This document shows, in pieces, positions 24,872 to 33,701 of a DNA stretch of 64,000 nt. Origin of the DNA: Phytohabitans aurantiacus (lineage in GTDB: Bacteria > Actinomycetota > Actinomycetes > Mycobacteriales > Micromonosporaceae). The position numbers and the translations under genes were made by a program. The stretch spans positions 1 through 64,000 of the forward strand of contig NZ_BSDI01000041.1 in NCBI RefSeq assembly GCF_027923225.1, written 5' to 3'. Below the pieces are notes generated by a model. The model made no database searches, had not been told where the DNA came from, and saw nothing but the letters and a program-made list of their open reading frames with translations. Each line of letters begins with the position of its first letter. Position 1 is the first letter of the stretch.

Positions 24872-26698
24872 TCAGATCTCGGCTAGCGAGCCCTCGTACA
24901 TCTTGTCGATGTCGCCGGCGAAGTTCTCCTCCACCGAGCGACGCTTGATCTTCATGGACGGGGTCATCTCGCCGTCTTCGATGGTCAGGTCGCGCGGCAG
25001 GATGGTGAACTTCTTGATCGTCTCCCAGCGGTTGAGCTTGGCGTTCAGTTCCTCCACGTACCCGGCCACCATCGCGTGCGCCTCCGGCGACGTGGCGATC
25101 TCCTCGTACGACTTGCCTTCCAGCGCGCTGCCCGCCGCCCAGCCGACGATCGCGTCCGGGTCGAAGGTGACGAGCATCGTGCAGTAGTTGCGGGCCTGCG
25201 AGATGACGACCGCCTGCGACGTGTACGGGCACAGCGCCTTGAACATGCCCTCGATGTGCGACGGCGCGATGTACTTGCCGCCGGACGTCTTGACCAGGTC
25301 CTTCTTCCGGTCGGTGATGCGCAGGAAGCCGTCTGCGCTGAGCTCGCCGATGTCGCCGGTGCGGAAGAAACCGTCTTCGGTGAACGCGGCCGCCGTCTCC
25401 TCGGGCTTGTTGTGGTACCCGCGCATCACCGGCGCACCGCGCACCAGGATCTCGCCGTCTTCGGCGATGCGGCACTCCAGGTCGCCGAGCGCCGGTCCAC
25501 AGGTGCCGATCTTGATGTTGCCGGCACGGTTGACGAAGTTGCCGGCACTCGTCTCGGTGAGGCCGTACCCTTCGCTGATCGGCAGCCCCGCCGCGGCGAA
25601 GAACTCGGCGATCGGCACCGAGAGCGGGGCCGCGCCGGAGACCAGTACCCGAATCCGTCCTCCCAGACGGGCCTGGAGCTTGCTGAAGACCAGCTTGTTC
25701 GCGATCCCGTACTTGAACTTCAGGCCGCCGGGCACCGGCTTGCCGGCCTGCTCCAGCGCGACCTTCTGCTTGCCGACGGCGACCGCCCAGCCGAAGATCT
25801 TGGCCTTGGCGCCGCCCGCGGCCTGCGCGTTGGTGACCGCCTTGTTGTAGACCTTCTCGAAGATGCGCGGGGCGCCACACATCAGCGTGGGCTTGACGAT
25901 CGCGAGGTTGTCGACCAGCTTGTCGATCCGGCCGTCCACATAGGTCGGCAGGCCCACGTGGATGACGCCGCAGATCAGCGTCTTGCCGAACGAGTGCGAC
26001 AGCGGCAGCCAGAGGTACTGCAAATCCTGCGGTTCGAGCAGGCCGAGGTCGGACTGGGCCACACCCTCCCAGCACCAGCCCCGGTGCAGCAGCTCGACGC
26101 CCTTCGGCCGCCCCGTCGTGCCGGACGTGTAGATGAGCGTGGCGAGATTGTCCGGCCCGATCGTCGACACGATGTTTTCGATCATGCTCGGATCGGCCGC
26201 CAGCTGCGCCGTGCCGCGCGCCTCCAACTCGGCGAGCGTGAGCTGCGTCGGCGTCGCGGTGGGGTCAGCCGCACCGTCGATCAGGATCACGTGGGTCACC
26301 CCGGGCAGGGTGGCGCTGTTGAGCTTCGCCGCCTGCCCCTTGTCTTCCGCGACGATGACCTTCGAGCCCGAGTCGCCCACGATGTACGCGACATCTTCGG
26401 GCTCGGTCGTCGGGTAAACCGTGGTGGTGGCGCCGCCCGCGCACATGATGCCGAGGTCGGCGATGACCCATTCGAGCCGGGTGTTGCTGATGATCGCCAC
26501 CCGGTCTTCGGTCTCGACACCGAGGCCGCGCAGGCCGGCCGCGACCGCCTTGGCCCGCTCGCCGACCTTGCCCCAGGTGAGCCACACCGGTCCGGAGTCG
26601 TCCGGGGCCGGGTGGGCGAACGCGTCCTTGTCTGGGGTCGCGGCGACGCGCTTAAGAAACATGTCCGGAATGGACTGGTAGGGAACGTCAATAGCCAT
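24872..26698 (-). CDS. Long-chain fatty acid-CoA ligase (AMP-binding, FadD15-like)
   Basis: The enzyme activates fatty acids as acyl-AMP and transfers them to CoA. It has 608 residues. The P-loop YTSGTTGRPKG, the GYGLTETS motif, TGDIG and the DRKKDLVKTSGGKYIAP hinge with the C-terminal catalytic lysine region (SMKIKRRSV) are all present. The overall form is the large FadD15/FACL type. Start chosen at ATG 26698; an in-frame GTG at 26740 would add 14 residues, and neither has a strong ribosome site. Monocistronic as far as seen. Confidence 0.88.
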   Translation of the reverse strand: MAIDVPYQSIPDMFLKRVAATPDKDAFAHPAPDDSGPVWLTWGKVGERAKAVAAGLRGLGVETEDRVAIISNTRLEWVIADLGIMCAGGATTTVYPTTEPEDVAYIVGDSGSKVIVAEDKGQAAKLNSATLPGVTHVILIDGAADPTATPTQLTLAELEARGTAQLAADPSMIENIVSTIGPDNLATLIYTSGTTGRPKGVELLHRGWCWEGVAQSDLGLLEPQDLQYLWLPLSHSFGKTLICGVIHVGLPTYVDGRIDKLVDNLAIVKPTLMCGAPRIFEKVYNKAVTNAQAAGGAKAKIFGWAVAVGKQKVALEQAGKPVPGGLKFKYGIANKLVFSKLQARLGGRIRVLVSGAAPLSVPIAEFFAAAGLPISEGYGLTETSAGNFVNRAGNIKIGTCGPALGDLECRIAEDGEILVRGAPVMRGYHNKPEETAAAFTEDGFFRTGDIGELSADGFLRITDRKKDLVKTSGGKYIAPSHIEGMFKALCPYTSQAVVISQARNYCTMLVTFDPDAIVGWAAGSALEGKSYEEIATSPEAHAMVAGYVEELNAKLNRWETIKKFTILPRDLTIEDGEMTPSMKIKRRSVEENFAGDIDKMYEGSLAEI

Positions 26699-26797
26699 TG
26701 CGAGGGCCGCCTTATTCAAAGCCAGGGTGACCACCGTCACGTTACTGCGAGGTTACCGTACGGTAGTCGCCCTGCGTCTCTGCCGCTAGACCCAGCT

Positions 26798-27241
26798 TTA
26801 CAGCTTAAGTTTCATGCCCTCGTGGCTGGCGACAAATCCGAGCCTCGCATAGAAACGGTGCGCGTCGGCGCGCGACTTGTCGGTGGTGAGCTGCATGAGC
26901 GCGCATCCCCGCTCGCGCGCCTGGTCGATCGCCCACCCCATGAACCGCTGCCCGAGCCCGGAGCCCCGCCGATCCGCCCGTACCCGCACCGCCTCGATCT
27001 GCGACCGCTCGGCGCCGTGCCGGCTCAGCCCCGGGATGTACGTGATCTGCATGCACCCGACCACCTCGCCGCTGTCGTCGGCGACCGCGAGCATGTTGCG
27101 AGGATCAGCCGTGATGTCCGCGAAAGCCCGCTGGTACCGCTCATCCACGACCGCCACGTCACGGCTCGCGCCGAGCTGGTCGTCGACGAGCATGGCGAGA
27201 ATGGCGGGCAGATCGGCGAGTACCGCTTCGCGAAAGATCAC
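26798..27241 (-). CDS. GNAT-family N-acetyltransferase
   Basis: The protein has 147 residues. It has the GNAT order: N-terminal IFREAVLADLPAILAML, then IEAVRVRADRRGSGLGQRFM, where RRGSGLG is the acetyl-CoA pyrophosphate loop, and ADAHRFYARLGFVASHEG near the end. The substrate is unknown. GTG start, downstream neighbour of a PepSY gene on the same strand. Confidence 0.88.
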   Translation of the reverse strand: MIFREAVLADLPAILAMLVDDQLGASRDVAVVDERYQRAFADITADPRNMLAVADDSGEVVGCMQITYIPGLSRHGAERSQIEAVRVRADRRGSGLGQRFMGWAIDQARERGCALMQLTTDKSRADAHRFYARLGFVASHEGMKLKL

Positions 27242-27331
27242 GTTTCGACCCTATCCAGCGGCGTGCGGCGGCCCGGCGTTGTATCCGCGTGCGGCCCGGC
27301 GGTGTGCCGGGCCGCACGCGATGCCTGACCG

Positions 27332-27787
27332 TTAGTCGTCGTCGTGGTCGTCACGATCGTCGTAGCGGTCGTCGTCGGGGCCATCGTCGTCTCGGTCGTC
27401 AGCGTCGTCCCGGTCGTCACCGTCGTCGTCGGCCGCTTCACGCTCGGACTTCACGATCTGACCGTTCTCGCGGTCGACGTACACCTCGTGCTCGGTGGCA
27501 CCGTTCACGATCTCGACCTTCCACGTCGGGCGGTCATGCTCCCGCTCCCGCTCGACCTCGGTCACCTGGCCGCCACCAGCCTCGGCCAGCGCGATCTCGA
27601 CCGCCCGTTCCCGCGCGATCGCATCATCGCCGGGAGCCGTGCTCGTGGGGGTGGTCGGGGTCGTCGTTTGCGACAGGACCGGCGTCGGCGGGGGCGAGGT
27701 GGGCTCGCCCGCCGCGAGCGCCGTGCCGGTGATAGCGAGAGCAGCGAAGCCACCGGCGGCCAGAGCCAAAATCGTTTTGCGCGTCAT
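27332..27787 (-). CDS. Secreted PepSY-domain protein with Asp-rich C-terminus
   Basis: The protein has 151 residues. A signal peptide (MTRKTILALAAGG...ALAAG, cleavage near 27) precedes a Pro/Thr linker and one PepSY unit (AIARERAVEIALAEAGGGQV through EHEVYVDRENGQIVKSE). The last 25 or so residues are nearly all Asp and Arg, which could bind cations. PepSY proteins next to two-component systems often modulate the sensor or a protease; here it lies directly downstream of the kinase gene. AAGGAGGT precedes the ATG, a strong ribosome site. A 54-bp palindrome separates it from the kinase. Confidence 0.88.
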   Translation of the reverse strand: MTRKTILALAAGGFAALAITGTALAAGEPTSPPPTPVLSQTTTPTTPTSTAPGDDAIARERAVEIALAEAGGGQVTEVEREREHDRPTWKVEIVNGATEHEVYVDRENGQIVKSEREAADDDGDDRDDADDRDDDGPDDDRYDDRDDHDDD

Positions 27788-27889
27788 AACGCACCTCCTT
27801 GATCTGTACATTCGCCGAGAACGCGCTAGCGGCACGCTGTGCGATCCCTAAGCCCGGGTTAAAGCCCCCGCTTCCCGGCCCCCCACTCC

Positions 27890-27943
27890 GTGATCAGGGC
27901 GTCCCTCAAGTCGCCCTAGCGACTTGAGGGACGCCCTGATCAC
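27890..27943. repeat. 54-bp palindrome, family A, after the kinase gene
   Basis: Layout 24-6-24: left arm begins GTGATCAGGGCGTCCC, loop CCCTAG, right arm the perfect reverse complement (24 of 24). It touches the kinase stop codon (27944-27946, minus strand) and lies between that gene and the PepSY gene, both on the minus strand. Confidence 0.9.
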
Positions 27944-29167
27944 TTACAGGTGGAGTGTTACTACCGCGCCGCCGCGCGGGCTGGCGGACACGGTCAGGGT
28001 GCGGGCGGCGCGGCGGGCGATGTCGAGGCCGAGGCCCGTGGAACCGGCCCCGCTCGCGCCGCGTTCGGCCACGTCGGGCGGGAGGCCGGGGCCCTCATCG
28101 GCCACCGTCAACACCGCGTCCGCCGTCAGTGTCACCGCGAACCCCGTCCCGTCCGGCGTGTGCGCGAACACGTTGCCCAGTACCGCGTCGATCGCCGCAC
28201 CCAGGTCATCAGCGCCGGTGGCCACCATCAGCGGGCCGGGTGCGAGGTCGAGGGTGACGGTGCGACCGGTGTCCTCGGCCAGTACCGACCAGAACGCGAC
28301 CCGCTCGCGCACCACAGCAGCGGCGTCACACGGTTCCACAGGCGCGCCAGACGGTCGTCGCGCCTCACGGATCAGCCCGGTCACCGCGCGTTCGAGCCCG
28401 TCGACGGCCGCGGTCACGCGGGACGCCTCGGCCGGGTCACCCAGTGACTCGGCCTCCAGCCGCAGGGCGGTCAGCGGCGTACGCAGCCGGTGCGACAGGT
28501 CGGCCACGTCCTCACGTTCGGCTCGAAGGAGATCCTGGATGCGGCCGGCCAGATGGTTGAGGGCGCCGGCCACCTCACGTAGCTCGGGCGGCCCGGCGGG
28601 GGTGGCTCGGGCGGTCAGCTCGGCGTGTGCGAGCCGGTGCGACACGGCGGACAGCTCACCGATCGGCCGGATCAGGCTGCGCGCGAGCCAGTCGGCCACG
28701 AAGAGGCCCAGCAGTACGAGCGTCAGCCCCAGCCCGGCGAGCACCAGCCACGCGCGGGTCACCCCGCGCGACAGCTCGGCGTCCGGGACGAAGGTCCGCA
28801 GCACGACAGCGCCGTCGGAACGCCCCTGCACGCCCACCACGATCTCGCGTCCGCCGTGGGCAGCCGCCGTCAAACTGTTGCCCCGCGCGGCGAGTTCCAC
28901 AGCGGGGGTACGCCCAGCCGGCGCCCCAAGCACCGAACCGTCCGGCAGGTACACGGTGACTGGACGGGACGAGCGTCCGGCCAGGTCGGTCAGCTCCGTC
29001 AGTGAGGCGGTGGCGGCGAACGGTACGAGCGACTGGACCTCCGCGGTGGCCGCCACCACCGCGCGGTCTGCTGCGACCGCTCGCAGCAGCACGGCCAGCG
29101 GCACCAGGAACGCCACCAGCACCAGGCAGGTCGTCGCGGCCACCAGCAGCGCGAGCCGGCGTCTCAT
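27944..29167 (-). CDS. Two-component sensor histidine kinase
   Basis: The protein has 407 residues. Two membrane spans (about 5-27 and 135-157) enclose an extracytoplasmic sensor of about 105 residues; a HAMP segment follows. The H-box is DLSHRLRTPLTAL (phosphorylated His), N-box AVLGNVFAHTP, G1 VADEGPGLPPD and G2 STGLGLDIARR. It is co-transcribed with the regulator at 29164, which it overlaps by four bases. The signal is unknown; a link to envelope stress or cations is a guess from the PepSY neighbour. Confidence 0.93.
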   Translation of the reverse strand: MRRRLALLVAATTCLVLVAFLVPLAVLLRAVAADRAVVAATAEVQSLVPFAATASLTELTDLAGRSSRPVTVYLPDGSVLGAPAGRTPAVELAARGNSLTAAAHGGREIVVGVQGRSDGAVVLRTFVPDAELSRGVTRAWLVLAGLGLTLVLLGLFVADWLARSLIRPIGELSAVSHRLAHAELTARATPAGPPELREVAGALNHLAGRIQDLLRAEREDVADLSHRLRTPLTALRLEAESLGDPAEASRVTAAVDGLERAVTGLIREARRPSGAPVEPCDAAAVVRERVAFWSVLAEDTGRTVTLDLAPGPLMVATGADDLGAAIDAVLGNVFAHTPDGTGFAVTLTADAVLTVADEGPGLPPDVAERGASGAGSTGLGLDIARRAARTLTVSASPRGGAVVTLHL

Positions 29168-29844
29168 GACGGTGCCGTGAGGCGTACGCCGACGCCGCGC
29201 ACGGTGTGCAAGTATCGGGGCTCCTGGGCGGTCTCGCCGAGCTTGCGGCGCAACCAGGACAGGTGCACGTCGACCGTCTTGTCGGTACTGCCGTAGGGCA
29301 CCTGCCACACCTCGGTCAGCAGCTCGCGTTTGGACACGACCTGGCCGGCGCGGCTGGCAAGGTGGTGCAGCAGGTCGAACTCGCGCGGCGTCAGGTCGAG
29401 CGCGGTACCGCCAAGGCTCGCCTCGCGAGAGCGAGGGTCGACGCGGAGCTCGCCCACGACGACGGCGCTCTCGTCCGGGTCGCCGGCGCCGCGCCGCAGC
29501 ACCGCGCGCACCCGCGCGTCGAGCTGCGCCGCCGTGAAGGGCTTCACCACATAGTCGTCGGCGCCGGCGTCGAGGCCGCGCACGATCTCCCGCTCGTCGT
29601 CACGCGCCGTGGCGATAATGACGGGTACCGTGCTGACGCCCCGCAGCATCCGCAGCAGTTCGAGCCCGTCGAGATCGGGCAGGCCAAGGTCGAGCACGAC
29701 GAGGTCGGGCCGTTCGTCGAGAGCGGTCTGCAGGCCGCCCATGGCGGTGTGCGCGGCGGCCACCGCGTGCCCGCGCTCGCGCAGCGCCCGCAGCAGCGGC
29801 GTACGGATGGCGGGGTCGTCTTCGATCAGCAGCAGCCGGGCCAC
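29164..29844 (-). CDS. OmpR/PhoB-family response regulator
   Basis: The protein has 226 residues. The receiver has the acidic pair in IEDD, the phosphorylated D52 (VVLDLGLPD) and K101 (VVKPF). The C-terminal winged helix (about 130-226) contains LTPREFDLLHHLA and DVHLSWLRRKLG. It pairs with the kinase at 27944. GTG at 29844 gives the usual length; an ATG at 29892 would add 16 atypical residues. A 44-bp element with 11-bp phased TTAAC/TTAG repeats lies upstream at 29884-29927 and recurs before the gene at 30706. Confidence 0.93.
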   Translation of the reverse strand: MARLLLIEDDPAIRTPLLRALRERGHAVAAAHTAMGGLQTALDERPDLVVLDLGLPDLDGLELLRMLRGVSTVPVIIATARDDEREIVRGLDAGADDYVVKPFTAAQLDARVRAVLRRGAGDPDESAVVVGELRVDPRSREASLGGTALDLTPREFDLLHHLASRAGQVVSKRELLTEVWQVPYGSTDKTVDVHLSWLRRKLGETAQEPRYLHTVRGVGVRLTAPS

Positions 29845-29883
29845 CCTCGCACCGTATCCGTCCCACCGCCCTGCCAGGCGCAC

Positions 29884-29927
29884 GTTAACCATCCATTAGC
29901 GTCCGCCGGCGCTGGCTTTAACGGTGG
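29884..29927. promoter_or_regulatory. 44-bp element with phased TTAACC/TTAGC/TTAACGG repeats (copy 1)
   Basis: It starts GTTAACC and ends GGCTTTAACGGTGG. The half-sites TTAACC (29885), TTAGC (29896) and TTAACGG (29918) are spaced 11 and 22 bases apart, i.e. on one face of the helix as for tandem OmpR-family sites. It lies 40 bases upstream of the response regulator GTG. The same 44-base layout is found at 30644-30687. Confidence 0.6.
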
Positions 29928-30045
29928 CGATGCCTGTTGCGAGGTCCGAGAGCCCAGTGGCATCATTGAACCGTCGAGGGCTGCTTAGCCCGAGGAAGTG
30001 GGCCCGATCTCTCTCCGGACGGTTTGGGATCGGGTTTCGCGCTGT

Positions 30046-30587
30046 TCAGGGTCCGTTTTCGTCCAAAGCGACGACCTTCTCGACGACCCCCTCTACTTGC
30101 TGCCGCCACATCCCGCCGGCTCCGTACGCCCACGCGATCACATCGGCGATGGAGAGCAGCGGCTCTTCGTGCGGCCGGAAGTGTTCGTACGACGTCTCAT
30201 GCAGCGACGGGTACAGGTGGCGGGATGAGACGATCGTGGCGCGGTCGCGGTTGTCTTCCGGCTCGCCAGCGGACTCGAACGCTATCCGATGTACGCGGGC
30301 ACCCAGCGTGGCCAGGTCGTGGAGCATGTGTGCGAGGCACCGGCGGCGCGCCTCCACCGGACGACCTGTTGAGATGTAGATGCGGGCTTGCACCGGCGAG
30401 TCGACGACGGCGCTGAGAATCTCGCGACGCCGACTGGCGCGTTCCTTGGTCATGTGAATGCGGTTCTGCCCCGCCCACAGAGCCGGCGCACCATGGCGCG
30501 CGCCGCCGCGAGGGATCGCGACTCGTATGTCACCGCACACAGCAGGAAGAGGTCGCGTCGCATCGACTCGTCGATGAAGACATGCAC
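30046..30587 (-). pseudogene. Frameshifted gene of the actinobacterial DUF3800-like family
   Basis: Starting at GTG 30587 the minus strand reads VHVFIDESMRRDLFLLCAVT, then about 18 further residues ending VRRLCGRG, and meets a stop soon after. From about 30470 the next frame continues QNRIHMTKERASRRREIL and runs to 30046 with LHETSYEHFRPHEEPLLS and IADVIAWAYGAGG. Together these match a common actinobacterial protein of about 180 residues with an FIDES start typical of DUF3800 (RNase H-like) proteins. One base is missing in or near the run CCCCGCCC at 30469-30475. It may be a real loss of function or a sequencing error in a C-run. Confidence 0.65.
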
Positions 30588-30643
30588 TCGGCCATCCTGG
30601 CAGCGCCGGAATCGTGGTGCGGTCCCGCCAGATTCGGCGGCGC

Positions 30644-30687
30644 GTTAACCGGCTGTTAGGGGTGCTTGGCGCTGGCTTTAACGGTGG
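30644..30687. promoter_or_regulatory. 44-bp element with phased TTAACC/TTAGG/TTAACGG repeats (copy 2)
   Basis: It has the same length and end sequences as 29884-29927, with half-sites TTAACC (30645), TTAGG (30656) and TTAACGG (30678) at identical spacing. It ends 18 bases before the ATG at 30706, a promoter position. Confidence 0.6.
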
Positions 30688-30705
30688 AGGGGGCATAGTC
30701 GGGGC

Positions 30706-31140
30706 ATGAGCCGTCCTACGCTCCTGGCCGTTGCGGGCTGGCTGGTGGCCGCGACCGTCGCGACGCTGACCGGGCTCGCGGCTGTGCGGGTCATCGGGGA
30801 TGGCATCACGGGCACGGCCGCGGCGACGCTGAGCGAGCGTGAGGTCGAGGAGCGGCTCGCGTCCGCACGGCCCGGTGTCACCGTGTCGCCACACGCGAGC
30901 GCGGGCCAGGGCGGTGGCACCGTGCTCACGAGCGCTGCCGGCACGATCGTGGCGACGTGCGAGAACGGGCTGGTCACGCTGCTGTCGTGGGCGCCCGAAC
31001 AGGGGTACAGCGTGGTCGAGGCGGACCCGGGGCCGGACGACGAGGCCGAGGTGGAGTTCGCTCGCGGTAGCGAGCGGGTCGAGGTCAAGGTCGTCTGCAC
31101 GGCGGGCAAGCCCGCGATCAGCCGCGAGAAGGACGACTGA
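30706..31140 (+). CDS. Small membrane-anchored or secreted protein of unknown function
   Basis: The protein has 144 residues. An N-terminal hydrophobic segment (about 5-28) predicts a signal anchor. The rest is a small acidic domain with two Cys (ATCENG and VVCTAG) that could form a disulfide. I do not recognise the family. Its promoter carries the 44-bp element shared with the two-component operon, so it is a likely target of that regulator (inference). Confidence 0.7.
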   Translation: MSRPTLLAVAGWLVAATVATLTGLAAVRVIGDGITGTAAATLSEREVEERLASARPGVTVSPHASAGQGGGTVLTSAAGTIVATCENGLVTLLSWAPEQGYSVVEADPGPDDEAEVEFARGSERVEVKVVCTAGKPAISREKDD

Positions 31141-31168
31141 CGCCGCGCGGGGCGCGGGGGCGGCGGGG

Positions 31169-31798
31169 TTAGATGCCCAAGCGGGCGGTGCGGAGGTGGT
31201 CGGCCACGGGGGGTGGGGCGTCTACCTGGACGCGGGTCGCTCGTTGGCGGCCGCTCAGGAAAAGGGCCAGCTCGCCCGGTGGACCGATCAGGCGTACCCG
31301 CTGCCCTCCGGCACCGGCGGTCGTCTCGCCGTACCCGGGAGCCTGGATGAGCACGGCGGCGCGCACGCGGCGCAGCGCGAGCCGAGCCGAACCCCTGGCT
31401 CGCCGCCACAGGGTTTTCTGGAAGTCGTGCGGCAGCTCGCGGGCCCGCCAGCCGGGCGCGGCCCGGCGCACGTCTTCGTGGTGGATGAAAAATTCGAGGG
31501 TGTTGACCGAGGCGTCGGTGAGAGGATTGCTCACCGGGCTCCACCAGGGTGCCGTGCGCACGAGGCCGACCAGCTCGGGGTAGGGCTTGTCGGCGAGCTT
31601 TCGGCGCACCCGCTCGGCGTGGCCGCTCAGCGCGCCGACAACGATGCCGGCGGCGGCGTCGGGCCGGCGCTCTCGCATCACGATGTGCGCGGCGAGGTCG
31701 CGCGTGGTCCAGCCCTCGCACAGGGTTGGTGCGTCTGGCCCCACCGCGAGGAACAGATCGGCGAGTGCTCGACGTTCGTCTTGTGCGTACGAAGCCAC
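31169..31798 (-). CDS. TIGR03085-type metal-binding protein (maleylpyruvate isomerase/DinB-like)
   Basis: The protein has 209 residues. The family start, ALADLFLAVGPDAPTLCEGW, and the central VNTLEFFIHHEDVRRA motif fit the TIGR03085 group of the DinB/mycothiol-dependent superfamily, with a His-rich metal site. Members are thought to use mycothiol; the substrate is unknown. GTG start. Convergent with the gene at 30706 and divergent from the ABC exporter. Confidence 0.82.
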   Translation of the reverse strand: MASYAQDERRALADLFLAVGPDAPTLCEGWTTRDLAAHIVMRERRPDAAAGIVVGALSGHAERVRRKLADKPYPELVGLVRTAPWWSPVSNPLTDASVNTLEFFIHHEDVRRAAPGWRARELPHDFQKTLWRRARGSARLALRRVRAAVLIQAPGYGETTAGAGGQRVRLIGPPGELALFLSGRQRATRVQVDAPPPVADHLRTARLGI

Positions 31799-31892
31799 GC
31801 CACGAGCGTATCTGTGACCGCCGACACAACCGTGTAACGGATCGCTTTGGTAAGGATGTTATGGACCGGGAGTACTTACGGCGGGGGAGTGC

Positions 31893-33701
31893 GTGACCGA
31901 CAAGACGAGCCGAGACGTGCTGAGTAGAGGCATGCGCGTCCTCGGGCACGGCATCCGCGAGGAGCCGTGGATCTTTACGGCTGGCGTGGTGGGCAGCGCG
32001 TTCTTCGGGCTGCTGACGGTGGGCAGCGCGTTCATCGTGGGCGCGATCGTCGGCGAGGTGGTCGTGCCGTCGCTGGAGGACGGTCGCGCCGACACCGGAC
32101 TCCTCTGGCTGATCGCCGCCGCGCTGCTCGGGTTGAGCGTGCTCAAGGTGGGTGCCATCTTCGGGCGGCGGCTGGGCGCGGGGTTCATGCAGTTCCGGCT
32201 CCAGGCCCTTTACCGTCGCCGCGTGACCCGCCGCTATCTGGACCTGCCGGTCTCCTGGCACCACCGTAACGCCACGGGCACGCTGCTCTCCAACGCGAAC
32301 TCCGACGTCGAAGCGACCTGGTTCCCCATCGCGCCGCTGCCGTTCGCGGTCGGCACGGTGGTGATGCTGCTGGCGGCGTTCGTGTCGCTGTTCGCCACCG
32401 ACTGGGTGCTCGCGCTCGTCGGCGTGCTGATCTTCCCGGCGCTCTTCGGCCTCAACGTCGTGTACTCCCGCCGCATGGCTCCCCGCCAGGCCCGCGCGCA
32501 GCAGTTGCGCGCCGAAGTGAGCGCGATCGCGCACGAGAGCTTCGACGGCGCGCTGGTGGTCAAGGCGATGGGGCGCGAGGCGGAGGAGACCGACCGGTTC
32601 GCGGCCCGCGCCCGCGAGCTGCGCGACGCGCTGATCAACGTCGGCCGGCTGCGGGGGCTGTTCGACCCGGTACTGGACACGCTGCCCAGCCTGGGCACGC
32701 TCGCGGTGCTGCTGGTCGGCTCGTGGCGGCTCAGCCAGGGCGCGGTGACGGTCACCGAGCTGGTCAGCGTCGCGTTCCTGTTCACCGTGCTGGCGTTCCC
32801 GGTGCGCGCGATCGGCTGGGTGCTCGCCGAACTGCCGCGCAGCGTCGCCGGCTGGGACCGCGTCCAGCGCGTCCTGACAGCCACGGGCGAGATGCCTTAT
32901 GGCACAGCGTCCACCGAGGAGCGGCGCACGCCGGCCGCGATCGGCTTCGAGCAGGTGTCTTTCGGGTACGACGACAGCACCGTCCTCCACGATGTGTGCT
33001 TCACCGTCGCGGAGGGCAAGACGGTGGCGCTCGTGGGGCCGACCGGCTCCGGCAAGTCGACGATCGCCTCGCTGGCGGCCCGCCTCGTCGACCCGGCCGC
33101 GGGAGCGGTGCGCCTCGACGGCGCCGATCTGCGGTCGCTGTCCGGTGACGCGCTGGCCGGCTCGATCGCGCTGGTGCCGCAGGTGCCGTTCGTGTTCGAC
33201 GACACGGTCCGGGCCAACGTCGGCCTGGACAGGCCGGGACTGACCGATGAGGACATCTGGGCGGCGCTCCGGCTGGCGGAGGCCGACGGGTTCGTCGCGC
33301 GGCTGCCCGACGGGCTCGACACGATGGTGGGCGAGCGCGGCACCTCGCTCTCCGGTGGGCAGCGGCAACGGCTGACACTGGCCCGCGCCCTCGCCGGCCA
33401 CCCGCGGCTCCTGGTACTCGACGACGCCACCAGTGCCGTCGACCCGAGAGTGGAGGCGGCGATCCTGGCGTCCCTGCGCTCTGCCGACGCGAGCGCCTCG
33501 ATCCTGGTGGTCGCGTACCGCCGGGCCACGATCGCGCTCGCCGACGAGGTGGTCTACATCGAGCACGGCCGGGTGATCGCGCACGGGACGCACCCCGAGC
33601 TGCTGGCCACCGTCTCCGGGTACGCGGACCTTGTCACCGCCTACGAGAAGGCCGAGGCGGAACGCGAACGCGAGCACGCATATGAGGAGGTGACCCCGTG
33701 A
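31893..33701 (+). CDS. ABC exporter half-transporter, subunit with degenerate catalytic site
   Basis: The protein has 602 residues: a six-span type IV exporter membrane domain (about 25-320), then a nucleotide-binding domain. Walker A GPTGSGKST (near 383) and signature LSGGQRQR are intact. The residue after Walker B is Asp instead of the catalytic Glu (LDDATSAVD, near 509), and the H-loop His is Tyr (VVAYRR, near 541). The next gene has the complementary pattern, so the two form a heterodimer with one working site. Substrate unknown (lipid or drug likely). GTG start; overlaps the partner by four bases. Confidence 0.92.
   Translation: MTDKTSRDVLSRGMRVLGHGIREEPWIFTAGVVGSAFFGLLTVGSAFIVGAIVGEVVVPSLEDGRADTGLLWLIAAALLGLSVLKVGAIFGRRLGAGFMQFRLQALYRRRVTRRYLDLPVSWHHRNATGTLLSNANSDVEATWFPIAPLPFAVGTVVMLLAAFVSLFATDWVLALVGVLIFPALFGLNVVYSRRMAPRQARAQQLRAEVSAIAHESFDGALVVKAMGREAEETDRFAARARELRDALINVGRLRGLFDPVLDTLPSLGTLAVLLVGSWRLSQGAVTVTELVSVAFLFTVLAFPVRAIGWVLAELPRSVAGWDRVQRVLTATGEMPYGTASTEERRTPAAIGFEQVSFGYDDSTVLHDVCFTVAEGKTVALVGPTGSGKSTIASLAARLVDPAAGAVRLDGADLRSLSGDALAGSIALVPQVPFVFDDTVRANVGLDRPGLTDEDIWAALRLAEADGFVARLPDGLDTMVGERGTSLSGGQRQRLTLARALAGHPRLLVLDDATSAVDPRVEAAILASLRSADASASILVVAYRRATIALADEVVYIEHGRVIAHGTHPELLATVSGYADLVTAYEKAEAEREREHAYEEVTP

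Noticed and set aside
25076..27328. 750-residue plus-strand frame across the ligase gene
   Set aside because: Shadow frame; the minus-strand ligase has all AMP-binding motifs and the acetyltransferase gene is also covered by it.
29924..30379. Plus-strand frame starting next to the first 44-bp element
   Set aside because: No family or ribosome site, and it runs antisense over the well-matched DUF3800-like sequence. The promoter-like element alone does not make it a gene.
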